A DNA stretch of 64,000 nucleotides from Doris montereyensis (Eukaryota > Mollusca > Gastropoda > Nudibranchia > Dorididae): positions 132,501 through 196,500 of the forward strand of contig JAXRKP010000036.1 in assembly GCA_037039925.1 (NCBI GenBank), written 5' to 3'. How positions within the stretch are numbered: position 1 is the stretch's first letter; each line of letters begins with the position of its first letter. The notes beneath the pieces were generated by a model. It saw nothing but the letters and a program-made list of their open reading frames with translations, did not search any database and was not told the origin of the DNA. Positions 27,265 through 39,600 of this stretch are shown here, one piece after another. The translations under genes and the position numbers were made by a program.

Positions 27265-29794
27265 TTGCCATTGCAGAAGTTTCATCCTTGTTGTTATGAA
27301 ATATGAAAAATATTAATGATGATAGTTTTTTTAGATGAGCAATATGATGCTGAAAATCTTGAATATTTAGGGGGGAAATTATGTTTGCTTCGGGTAAGAT
27401 ACTTGAATGCTTTTAAATATCACGCTAGGAAAAAGAAAAGGAATGTATTGTTTGCATTAAAAATCAGTACTCATTTGTCATATTTAACTATTTGAAATTA
27501 CTGATAAAGATGAAATGAGTTCATTAGGGAGTTACCCCTCGAAATTAAGAATTTTTTAAGTACTGTTCAGAGCAAACTATATAATAATATAATCCAATAC
27601 TTTTAACTAACCATTTTTTCGGTATCTAAAACAATTGTTTTTTATATCATACATGCAAATACATTGTCATTTGCTTCTCATAGTTTGACACTGCTTAAGA
27701 ACTACCCCAGTGATGTGAAATTGCAGCATCAGTTGACGCTGTCTTTGATTTATGTGAAGAAAATCTATTTAACTCTCTTGATAGCAGCATTTTTTGTTTT
27801 GGAGCAAATTAGGTTCCACCTAGATCTTGCATGCTTAATGATTAATGACATCTTTCTTGTGAAAATTTTGACATATGGTTGTATTCTGATGCGACAACTC
27901 CACCCTAGTCTTTGGTCATTGGCCTATTCTCTAGTTTCCCAAAACTTTAATTTTGTTTGGAGATTCAACTATAAAGTCTTGACTGAATGGTTTATGTTCT
28001 TCAGTCCCCTGAAATAGAAGACAGTATATTTATAAACCATCATTGCATCTTTCTTCGACTGTCAAAGGCTGTTGCGTCTCAGTGGACAGCTGCTGGAATA
28101 CATTAACCAGCTGGGAAAAACTACCTCTAAAAGACTAAAACTGAACTTGTTATGAGTGAATTTTGTTTATCTTCGTTTTAAGAGCTCTATTAAACTTTTA
28201 GTATTAAAAAAACACTTTTTATTAAAACTTTCTTTAAGCATTAGTCAATACTGCTATTGTACCGACATTGCGGTCATTGCTACTCAGAACATAGGGCAAG
28301 TATTGAGATGTCTCCACCCATTTCGGGCAACTACAGGTGCTCTGCCATTGGGAGGGTTAAGGAGATGAATATGATTTTTATTATTATACTAGGCCTGCAT
28401 TCCATCCAAGGATCATAGATCCATATAGAATGTGTCTCACTTGAAACCTCATACAGAACTTTGTTTTGTTTAAAAAACATCAAAATCAAATGTATTCCAG
28501 GTTTTGGCATTTCAACTTGCAAATCAAAATACAGCTGTTTAAAATCAGTGAAATCAGTTTTCGTGAATTTTCTATCATTTTTTATTTTGATTATAAAAAG
28601 TCATTTTATGTCTCTAATCATTATGCAATACTGTTGACTATATGTCCTGTTAAACTAGTGGCTTAAATTATATTGTAATCTCAGCAGATACACTAGAATA
28701 GGTTTCTTAAGCTAACTTGGGATTATTAATATGAATTTATCATGATACAAGACCATTTCCTCATGCAAAAGGTAAATAACTAAATGAAAGGGGTCTTAGG
28801 GTACACCTACCTAGAAAGACTATAAAGCATTAAATCAAAGATCTATCAGCTTTTTATTTATATACTTAACACGTAAATGGAATGAGCTATTGAAAAACAA
28901 ACAAGAAATGTTTGTTTCCACCCGGTTCCAGAGACTCGGTTTGATTAATGGCGTTCATCTATGTCCGATGACACATCTTACAGATGCTTGTACCATATTG
29001 AGTTTAAACAAAGCAACACTATTTTCCAATAGAAACAGATTTATCAAGCCTTTTTATGAGAAAATGGAATTTCTTTTATTTTACAAGCCTTTTCAATCAT
29101 ATAAGAGGTTGAAAATGTCAAGAAATTGTATCTTATTCCTATGCGGTTTTATTTAGTGCAAAATCTTTTAATGATCAAAATCCATGAAACTCAAATACAT
29201 GTCCACTTTTTAATGTCTTAACATGCGAGTTTGATCAAACCATTTAAAGAAAACAAATAAGAAAACATCCATTTCCGTCTTCTGTAATTCATTTAAGTTC
29301 CTGATGTCACTCATCGCATTTAAATGATGATAGCGACAATATTGATCATCATGATAGTCAGACCTAGTTTGACTAGTTTGACTGGTCATTTTTGTTTTAA
29401 TGGTTTTCGTCACCAAACAAAGGCATTTAAACTTAACTGGAATTGTTTTTTGATGTTTTACAACAGAATGAGTTTGCATAAATGTCTGACGGAAGACACA
29501 ATATTCAACTTACAAAACTTTCCAAAAATGTTCTTGTTATTAAAGAATCAGGTGTTCTGTTTTTCTAAGTAAACTAGTCTATTTACTTTAATGTAGAGAA
29601 AATTGAAACTATGGTGAAAACATTTGTCATGTGGATTTTATTAATTTTCATTCATGTCCACTTTTGAAGGACATCTTGTGGGACAGAGTCTTATGTACAC
29701 TTTAATGCTTATGGATACAGCCTTTGAAAGTAAAGTAAAAATGAATTTCCAAAGGCCATAATGGCATAAGAGCAAAAAGTTTATCATGGTTTCT

Positions 29795-30028
29795 ATAGTG
29801 TGAAGAAGAACAGGTGAAAATAATCACCTCCTGGACGGTACAGTAGTCTGACGAAGATTTTACTCCCAAACTAGTGCTTATACCCATTTTCACCTGGGTC
29901 GAGGGGGAAAATGCGTGTTAGTATATTTTTCAAGGAGCACAATGCCGGATCCAGCTTTGCTAGGATTTGAAACTGAGACCTCATGATCCTGAGTATGGCA
30001 GCCTAACCTTTCAGCCACCAATTTCCAA
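29795..30028 (-). mobile_element. tRNA-derived SINE (family 1) in the INPP1 3' region
   Basis: On the - strand it runs from TGGTGGCTGAAAGGTTAGGC (A-box-like) through TCTCAGTTTCAAATCC (decayed B box) to the body with TCGACCCAGGTGAAAATGG on the complement. Antisense to INPP1. Confidence 0.65.
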
Positions 30029-30811
30029 CTAGCCTTTGAAAGTTTATGGCATAATTTATATTGATATTCATTGGAAAATTTATTTTCTCTGTCGTACCTG
30101 TGATTTTAATGACTGACGGTGAATTGATGTTGTTACATGCTGACTTTTTTTATTTGCAACATTTTCATTTGTTCAGTAAAATTATTGAATAATTGTTGTT
30201 TGTAATTACTATTAGTATTAATATAGGAATTGGCCATCAATTATTTTGCAATATTAATTATGAGATTTTTTTGTGTGTGAAAGTTTCTTTTAAATCATGC
30301 GATAACATGACTGAATTAGATACAAGCAATTCTAACAATTAACTCAAACCAGTGCGCAAAGGCACATGACTGATATATTTGTTGGCGCAGAAGGGGGGGG
30401 GGTGTTTGTTGGAGGGACAATATGTTTTGTTCATACGTAGGAGATAATTATTCCTTGTGTCATCTTGAAGCCAAAGGTGTTAGTTCAGTGTTATGTTTTC
30501 CATTTTTAGTACTGATAATACTAGTTCTACTCTTCAGTCTAGTGTTGACTAACCAATGACTTTCACTTCTTTCTATTGAAAGATTATCATATTAAAGATA
30601 GATTTATCATCTGTATTCCCGCACATGTGCATGCTCACTGTTGTTCATCAAATTCTTGATGAATTAGTTCACATTAAATGTATTTATTTTTATTTGAGGC
30701 TGTGACAAAAGGTTATTGAAACTCCCCAATACTTAGTTTGTGTCTAGCGTACATCAAAGTTTCCTCATAAATATTTTGATAAAATTGTATTTATTTATTT
30801 ATTAAAACATA

Positions 30812-30817
30812 AATAAA
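30812..30817 (+). promoter_or_regulatory. INPP1: Candidate INPP1 polyadenylation signal AATAAA
   Basis: AATAAA is followed about 17-35 bases later by a GT-rich stretch (tgtgttgttttgtgtg), the usual layout of a metazoan cleavage and polyadenylation site. Cleavage would fall near 30830-30840. Other AATAAA hexamers exist downstream, for example at about 35875, so alternative ends are possible. Confidence 0.5.
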
Positions 30818-30939
30818 GAAATCAATAACACAATATGTGTTGTTTTGTGTGATTTTATGCAAATTTAATCTTTTATACTGGGTTAGAATGACTATTGTTA
30901 GCTAAGTTTGGAATACATCATTTTAACATAGTATGTTTG

Positions 30940-31728
30940 GGTTTAGAAATTCATACATGTCTCCGCCAAAATGCAAGTTCTACGGGTGACAAAATTTTTT
31001 TGCATTTTGACGGAAACAATAGCCAGAACCCATTACATGCCATTCTTGTTTGGAAACTTTATTTTCTGTTAGTTGTTTCTTATGATTGGGTTTTGTTTGT
31101 TGTTTGTTGGTTTGAGGACAAGACCCCATGGGCATTCTCATAGATCTTTTACATTCTTCTCTTACTCAAGACTACAAAAAGGGGTTGGATGGTGAAGACA
31201 TTCAGCAACAATGCTTTTTGATTGGATAGCACGTGTGTCAATAATGTCATACAGAATACGATCTCTATGGGTGAAACTGATACAAGACCTTTCTCCATAA
31301 CCAAAGTGAGGGCCAATCGGACTGTCTGTCTGGCAGACCTATCGAGCCAAGGAGGGAAGGGATGGGCAAGGATGACAAGAGCCGATAGGCCAAGACTAGT
31401 GGCATAATTGTCGTGTCTATGTGTACACTTGGTTAACATAGATCTAGATGCCATACACACAAACACACACACACAGACACACATCCGTTACAGATTTTGT
31501 CACTGAGGCGAGGCAAGAAGAGATTATCAAGTTTATTTTTCACAGCTATTGACTCTGTAAATACAACAAATTGAAGACGAATTACAAAAACTTGTTGCAT
31601 TTTGTGAAGTCATGCCAGCCGTCGTTGCATTTTGAGGGGGTAATTAGTGTTGGAAAATTTGTTTACTTGCAAAAAACGTACATTATGACGAATCTTGCAT
31701 TTCGGCGTGCAATTTATGGAAACTACTG
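30940..31728. mobile_element. Degraded TIR element related to the CAGTAGTT family
   Basis: The right end reads TTTATGGAAACTACTG followed by TA, close in inverse to the CAGTAGTTACC end of the element at 21143. GCATTTTGA-type words occur near both ends (30968-31015 and 31625-31700). The left boundary is not clean, so this is tentative. Confidence 0.35.
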
Positions 31729-31739
31729 TATTGGGATTT

Positions 31740-33290
31740 GACAAAGGTGTTAGTTTCACAGATTTTGTGTACTCCTGGTTGACTTTTCATTTTGAAAAGC
31801 TGTTAAAAGAAATACATAGTCGGCCGTGATGCAGTATGTCATATAAATATATTCAGGGAGGCCTAATATTATAAATAATTTCTTCACTTAACATTTATTC
31901 CTAACATTAGCATGAAGAAAGAATACTCTAAGAAAAAATTATATTTACAAAGAGGAAGGAAAGTCTATATAACCACGGGAAATGTTGAAAATTACTTTCG
32001 CCCACCTATATGTCAGATCATCATGACCGACTAAGAATCACCCATGACGGTGACCCAATTCTTGAAGTACAGGCCATGAACTTTCTTTTCACAATTGTCT
32101 TAGATGAGGATATAACACCAGTATGCAAAATCTTCTACAGATAGAAAAAAAGTTCACATTTGATATTTTCAATCAGTTTTTACCATTTTGTCAGTCTTAT
32201 TTAGGCATTATTCATAAATTGGACATTCCAAACAAATAACTAAGACAAGCTTATGAAAGCGTATATCATTAGAGACAGTTCTAACAATGCCAAAAAACAT
32301 GTTTTGGTTTTTTTCTTCATCTGTACCTTATTAGTCTGTAAACTATTATTAAGTATATATAACTTAATATAAAGCATTATTTAGGAACCAGAAGTTTGTC
32401 TAAAACTGAAATTTTTGGTTTTGAGAAAGTTTGAACATCATTAAGTGTAACCACTGAATTCAGCATGAAATATGATTACAATTACATGTAATACCATTAA
32501 GGACCTAAGGATAAATTTTTTTCTTTAATGATGATATATATTATAAGCTCCTTTGACAAATCTGTATATTTATACATTACACAAATAGGACAGGGTAGAT
32601 AACACTGATAAGAAATTTGTTAACTCGTTTAACAGGAAAGCACAAATGTGATAGTGATAATATTCCATTTATCCTAAAAATGACTCAGATACCTTTTTAT
32701 ACACAGAGTAGAATCATGTAACTAATTTTACCATGCAGGAAATTCGTCATTCTTGTAGTCCCTGACTTTGAAGTGGAGGAATTATGTATTCCTTTATTGG
32801 ATGAGTCTAATCTCTGTCCAATTCATTAGACATGCTATGTTCCTATCTCCCTTCACCAACCATTGAAAGGATTCAATGCCCATGTCGTGACGTAGTGTTG
32901 CACTTCTAAACTCCTTTGCTCTCAGAGTTCATTATCGATTTCCACTTCATCTTTTATCTTGCTCTGCTCAAATCTGAATCAAGTCTCTCTCTCTCTCTCA
33001 TGCATGTGTCAATAGACTCTCCAGCCTGTTTCTTTACATTATTTCCATTGTCTCTTCATAGTCTTTCTGCCTGTCTTACTTTATGTCTAAAATTTCATAA
33101 CTTCATCATTCTAAACCTTTTCTTTCAAATATATTTTCTGACAGTTTCACTGATATGAGATAAATTTGCCACAGCGTTGGGAAATTTCAACAGCTTAAAT
33201 TTCCTTTTGTTTTTTCAAGCTCTCTTTATTTCTTAATTTTGTCCTAATTTCAATACTTCAAAATAGAAAAAAAAGGCAAAAGGAATTTAC
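31740..33290. other. Unassigned AT-rich intergenic sequence
   Basis: No gene, repeat family or microsatellite that I recognise, apart from a short CT run at 32984-32998. Confidence 0.4.
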
Positions 33291-33299
33291 AATAAATAT

Positions 33300-34240
33300 T
33301 CCCAAGATGATCTTAAAACGCCATCAAGGCATGTATGTAGAGAGGACAAAGCTGTGCTACTGCCCTGCTGAGCAATTTAGTGTGCCTCGAAGGATGCCCA
33401 GCGATGATCTGTCTGATCGATGTAAGAAAGCTGGCCGGGAAAGGAATGTTCATTAAGAGCTGATGAACAAGGGAGTCAAGGCAGAAAATACTTCCACTGC
33501 TGGTGTCGGATTGGTTGTTAAGAAACTCAACCTAAAAGCCGTTTAAGGATGGAATACCATTACCATAAAAGGGTTACTGGTACTGCCTGAAGCAGAGATA
33601 CCCTGACCTGACAATTCACACATCCCAGAATTATGACACTAACCACAGAAACATAATGTGCAGACAGGTAGTTGATAAGTACTTTAATGACTAGCAACTT
33701 GACAGACCTGGGTCTCCATCCATGAGAAGCCATCCCAGATCTGGAGCTATGACCATGATGAGATAGGACTCCCCCCCCCCTCTCCCCCCCTCCCTCCCCC
33801 CCGCCCAACACATATAGGGTCATCATGATGAAAGGTACCCATAACCTAGTATCCAGATGTAGCCCTTTAGGGGAAAGTGGAACTGCTCTTGTTCACACAT
33901 TAATGCGACAGGAGCAGTCATGACTTTGTGCATCGTGAATTCTGTCCATTCCTTCACTACATAGGCCTCTCCAGAGGGCAGTCTGGACTTACCAACAGAA
34001 TGCCTTTATGAACGACAATATCGGAAATGCAATGGTTCACCAAGGTTTTCTTGCCCCATTGTGGAGAGGACATGATGTTGTGGAAACATTGGAACTGGCT
34101 GCCAGAGAACGCATACATGTAATGGCACCACCACCCTCTTCCACGGATGTACTCCGGTATCTGGACAAATTTGTTTTTAAGCCTTTTAAGACTGCTTACA
34201 TGAGGGCCTGTCAATCAGGAACAGATCTCAGGGTGGTAAA
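33300..34240 (+). pseudogene. Decayed pogo/jerky-type DDE transposase
   Basis: The only clean stretch is MNDNIGNAMVHQGFLAPL then DVVETLELAARERIHVMAPP and FVFKPFKTAYMRA (34008-34240). That order (Asp/His patch, ELAREN, PPHxxHxLQPLDVxVFxPFK) is the C-terminal catalytic part of DDE_1 transposases of pogo/Tigger and jerky type, here missing the LQPLD core. Upstream sequence is frame-shifted. Dead element. Confidence 0.5.
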
Positions 34241-34524
34241 AATAAAAAAAAATTACCTAACTTACTATTTAAAAAAACAAAAATTGTTTATTTTTATTTT
34301 TTTCTTGGCACACCTTTTCACTCTTGAACTCATAATCACATGTTTTAATACTTAAGTAAGAACTGAAAATGTTGTGTTTATAGTATGCATTTTACATAAA
34401 TAATAATGTAAAAATTTAAGCATGTTGTTGATGTGCTAAGTATAAATTTCTCAATTTTCTAGATCTGCTTAAAATATTATCATGTACTCTTTTTGTTTAC
34501 CCTCATCACATGATCGAAAGCGTG

Positions 34525-35430
34525 TGAAAGCTGCGAGTTCCCCAGGGACCTTGGCAGCCGAAAGTTTCTGTCACAGATATTGGCGTCATTCCTGTCTCTC
34601 ACCCCAGATGGTGGCTTGGCAGAAACACGCCGTTTTTCATAGCTGCCCCGCAAGGCCGTACAAACAATTGCCCAGCGTGGGTTCCTCCGGGAGCCACCTC
34701 GATCTCATCTTTCTCAGCGATGGACATTTAACAAGCACATGTTCAGGGTTTTCCGATGGGTCACCGCACCAACGACAGGTTGGGTCACGGGTTGGGTCTA
34801 TCCTATTCAGATGCGCGCCGAGTGGTGCGTGGCCAGTACGCATCAGAAACGGTTGCTTGGTCCCTCCGTTTCAGGGTCCTCCACGCGTCATCTTTCATAG
34901 GACCTGGCATGTGTTGGTATACTTCTCTGCCAGTTGTGTCATTTGCCCAATCCGCAATCCATCTGACAGTCATTGCCTCTCGGCAGAGCCTCTTTGCTGC
35001 GTCACATGTGAACCCGTCTTCCAGACCAGGTCCTGTTAGGCCGGTTGATTTTTCATCTAGATTGGCGCCGGTTTTGCCAATCTGCCGGCCGTGTCGTTGC
35101 CAGGGATTCCGCAATGTCCAGGTATCCATTGGAGCGTTACTTCCACACCAAGGTGTGTCTCAAGTAGCCCCAATAGTCGTACCACTCGGCCGAAGCGGGT
35201 CCTCCATAGCCACGTGCCCCGAGTGCCGAGAACCGACTTCGTCCGGAAGTCGGGCACCGTCGAACGTCTCATGACGGTGGCTCCCGAGCCAGTCAGCTAC
35301 CCTACGTAAGGCCACGTATAGGGCAATTGTTTCGGCCTCGTAGTACGAGCGATACTTTCCGCAGTTTCCCTCTCCTCTCGCTCTTGCTCACCGTTCGGGT
35401 TTCCCCTCAATTTATATAAGATCACAAGGT
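34525..35430 (-). pseudogene. 3' end of an I-clade-like LINE: RNase H and zinc knuckle
   Basis: On the - strand, over three frames: ETIALYVALRRVADWLGS, VEVTLQWIPGHCGIPGND (RNase H active-site region, WIPGHxGIxGNxxAD), then a linker, and RTGHAPLGAHLNRID with CRWCGDPSENPEHVLVKC, a CCHC knuckle near the C terminus. RNase H followed by a knuckle is typical of I/ingi-type LINEs. Its G+C content is far higher than that of the surrounding DNA. 5'-truncated, with at least two frame breaks. Confidence 0.75.
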
Positions 35431-35439
35431 CAAGTGCAT

Positions 35440-36690
35440 CTTTGAGATTGGCAAAACATGTAGGCCTACTAATCAAATACACGTACATTTTGTTGGAGCT
35501 TGAGTATTACATGTCAAGTGTACTTTCACTATGTAAGCTGCATTGTAAATTTGAAAGCTGCTCACACTTTTCAAAGGCAAGTTTCAGTCTTATTCAAACT
35601 GTATTTAAGTTTATTGTAGCTTTGTTATTTTATTTCATATACATGTATATAATATATTATGTGTACACATTTTGTCACACCCAAGTTGCATTTATGGTAG
35701 AAACTCAAATACACATATTATCTAATGATGTCATATTATCATGGTGATATATACTGTGTAATGCCTGTGTGTGTGTGTGTGTCCAAACGCATACTTTATA
35801 TATGTATATCGTCTTCATGTGCATTGTGATTCATGGTTCCATGTGATATTACATCTATGTAAAGTGCAATATCAAATAAAGAAGTACAGAACACGAGTTT
35901 GCTTCATTCTTTTCCATGAGTGTCACTATCATTTTTTATTTTTTGTATAGATCATCATTGTCCAAACTGCTCACTAAGGGAATTGATAGAAGCCTAGTTG
36001 TTAATCTACAATGTTTTTTAAACATGACCATAGCAAGGTCTTATTTAAATGATAATGATAATAAATTGTGTTGAACAGTGAAAACACTTCTAAAATAGGT
36101 GAACATTTTTTCTGTTTGATCTGACTGGGCCTCAAGCTTGTTGAAATCTAGTTGTAACTAATGTAACATGCATCTATTTGTTTTGATGCTATGACAAGTT
36201 CCAAAAGAAATTTCCTTCAATGCCAATTTAAGGCCCATAGGCCATCCTTGAATAAAAAATCTACAGAGCAAGCCAATTTTCGTACTCTTTATCCTTGAAT
36301 AATTAAAATCTAATAAGTTTTCTAAGTTATCTAATAAGTTGTATAGGTCTAGATTCTAGATATTCTTGCTACTTTATATTACGATATTACTATCAATCTG
36401 AAGTCAAGCAATAATAATCTGCAGATAAAAAATGTCTGTATGCACTGTGTTGACTGTCATGGATAAAACGTGTCAGCTACAACTTCACAGATGCAATAAA
36501 AAATATTAAGATCACGTCAGCAGCGCCCACCAACCACATATAACAAACTCATTTAAAAACAAAACCAAAACAACTCCAGTTTAACATATAAACATGCTGC
36601 AGAAACTCATAAAACACGATCAAAAACAATTACACGAACACAAAAGGTAAAAAAAAAAGTACAAGAGTAATAAGGAAATGAATATAACAT
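35440..36690. other. Intergenic AT-rich sequence between the convergent genes
   Basis: Contains (GT)n at 35767-35782 and a + strand AATAAA at 35875-35880 that could serve as a distal INPP1 poly(A) signal. No coding sequence seen. Confidence 0.4.
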
Positions 36691-39600
36691 TAAAGCCACT
36701 TTTAGTATTATTCTTTTTATTATTATTATTATTTATGAAACTTTACAAAGTAATAATAAGTATGGCATAAAACAAACCGAGAGCTAAATGAGCAATGCCA
36801 TGATTGATACGTGTATTGAACAATTAAGAATGCAGGTAATGACCATCAACATCTAGACAACTTCAGATGTCCACCACATCTGGAATTCAATTGCACAAGC
36901 TGCAGACTAAACGTGTACATAGTTTATTGACAAACTGATTGTTCTCATTCAGATTTTGTTTATACAAAGGATGGGCACACTCTCCATTATTGTTCTTTCT
37001 AAGTTGTAAATAAAAAAAATAACCTTTAATGAGGCTACACATGCATTGCTAATGTAACTAACATGGGCGATGGAATATCATTTTGATAAAATAAAGTAAT
37101 GCAATAAATTAAAAAAAAAAACATTTTGCAACTATTTTCCTTTGGTTTTTCAATCGCTCAACAAAGCTATTCTGATGTGAAGGTGAATGACTGACTAATA
37201 CGTGCCCTTGACATTTTGAGTACAAAAAGTGTGAACATTTTCTTTTGAGACATATATTTGGCTTTCTTTTGATGAATCTGAATCAAAATCAATTAAATAT
37301 CAAACCTTAAATTGGGCCTTTGACTCAAAATAAAGGAAAACAATGTAAATATTGCATAATGAGATGTCATTAACTGTTTTCTTTTGCTGTCTCAATACAA
37401 AACCCAATACATGTTTTTAAAAAAAAGAAAAGACGAAGAAAAAAGAAAACAAAAGAGACAATGTAGAGGGACTTGCAAGGGTGTTGAAAAGATCAATTAA
37501 ATTCATGGTCCCGTCTTCATCACATGATTTAAAATAAAGCGTTTTACTGGTATTTCCATTGAGAAGCAATTGCAGTGGATAAATAGAGTGACAATTCTTA
37601 CAGCAGTAAGAAGATAAGTTAGATTCAAACTCAAAACTAAAGGTTAGTTACAGGGTATACTGCGTGAAGTGTATGAAAATAGGTATAATATTGTGTACAG
37701 ATTGAACTGAACGTCACCCCCAATCACCTTGGACTAATATGGTTAAAAGTTGACAAAACACTACAAGGAGATCAGTAATCTCACTGTAAGCTTAAATGAA
37801 ATACCGGTATTACAACGTTGATCAGAATAGCATTGTCAAAACATTGGCTAAAATGAGAAGAATACTACAGTAATCTGGCATAAAGAGTTGTGATAATGTA
37901 ATATACAATGTTCAGTAGCACTGTGCGATAAGATTGTCTAAAAAAAACAATCACAACAGAGGCATATTGAAAGTTGACAGTGACTTTAGACAGATTGACA
38001 GAATGATGTGGAAAGAATACAGAGGCCTGAGTCATGGCCACAACCAATCATTCCCTGAACCCAGAGACAGGTGAAAGAACAGTTTTTCCTGTGAATTGAA
38101 TATTTGAAAGAAACATCCGTTCAAATACAGACAAATTTGAGGTGGAAACCTTTTTGACAAGGACAAATGACAATAATGCATTTGTATTTAAACTGACCAA
38201 AAATGTAAAAATAAACAATATTTTTAAGTCACTTATGCAAGACTGGCCTAGACATGCGAATTTTGTGCCAGCATAATCTGTGCAGTGTATTCATGATAAA
38301 ATGACTCAAGTCAATACAAAGATCAGTGAGTTGATTTCTATTCATTCCTTTGAATTTGTTTCAATCCATATCATTAAGCAAGCCTAAATACCTGTACATG
38401 TAATTACTTGTTTTCCTCATCTGTTGCATCCATCTGGTAAAAGAATTTCACATGGCACAGTAAGGGAAGCAAAAAGTTGAATCAACAGTAAAATGTAACA
38501 ACACAAAGAACAAGTTAAGAACATAATACAATATTGTTTTAACGACAACTTTAGAGGAAAGAGTATGATCAATGACAATTTTCCCACACACTTCAAAGAA
38601 GTCCTCACAGTTCAACTTTACATCCTATGAAGGCTTTAACAGCTCCATTAAAACTCAATATATGCAACTATGAATTCTTTCAGACTACAATGAGACAAAG
38701 AAACTGTGAAAAACATACCATGTAATGCCACATTTTGTTCAAAATAACTACATACATGTATGTGGTTTCATCAAACTAACATTACTGGCTTATTGCTAAT
38801 CCTTCAAGCCACAAAAGAATACTGATGACAAGATATAAATAATTGAGAAGAAAAGCACTAGAAACCTCAATAATGTTTTGAACTAGACATGAAGATGTGT
38901 CTACCAAATGATATGCAACTATTTTCAGTCACAAATAATACACTTGACATAAGATCTACAAATTATGGATGTGACCAAAATAGTTTATTCCTTCAACTTA
39001 CTGAAACTGGAACCAATACCATGTGGATTATTTCAAACTTTTATCAACTATAACTTGCGATGCTTCTGTATCAAAGTATGGTTATTCAACTTAGCCTTTT
39101 TCATGTGACAAATGACCACATTACATGTAGCTCTAGTGTTGTCTTGATGATGTCACACGATGTTTTACAATTCAGGTGTGAATGAAATAGTCTCCTGTGC
39201 ATCAAATGTAGAGTTATGCCACATAGAACACGCCCTTGACAATGGTATAAAACCAGTCAAAAATCAGGTTAAAAGAGCACTCTCAGATTTCATCAGACAA
39301 AACCCTCCAATAAAAATACTCATACCCCAGCCACCCTCACCGTCTCTTTTCACATCCCCCCCCCCCAAATCTTTAAGCAGTAACTGCTCTCTAACCCATG
39401 TTTTATTAAAACAAAATCAATAATATTTGTGACACATTAGGAGGATCATTATAGCTGGATGACAGATTTCTTCACACGGAAGACTTCATCTTGAGGGCAG
39501 ACACACACCATAGATATGTACATACTACATTTATACACTACAAAATATGGTGTATATGTGTTGCGGTAAGACCTTGCATATTGAGCAAATAGGAAAGGAT

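Larger units (their letters stand above)
27265..30835 (+). other. INPP1: Probable INPP1 3' UTR
   Basis: About 3.6 kb of AT-rich sequence follows the INPP1 stop with no convincing coding potential; its open frames are short and unlike known proteins. An antisense tRNA-derived SINE sits at about 29795-30025. The span ends at a canonical AATAAA plus GT-rich downstream element. That transcription continues this far is inference from that signal. Confidence 0.5.

Noticed and set aside
31149..31484. - strand open frame of 111 codons in the intergenic region
   Set aside because: The start is a (CA/GT) repeat and the rest has no recognisable family; it probably belongs to a degraded transposon.
34482..35274. 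Long + strand open frames in the GC-rich block
   Set aside because: The - strand carries recognisable RNase H and CCHC motifs; the + strand frames are their antisense shadows.
39160..39423. Possible small protein in the Ral 3' region
   Set aside because: No recognisable domain, no splice or context support, and it is antisense to the presumed Ral 3' UTR.
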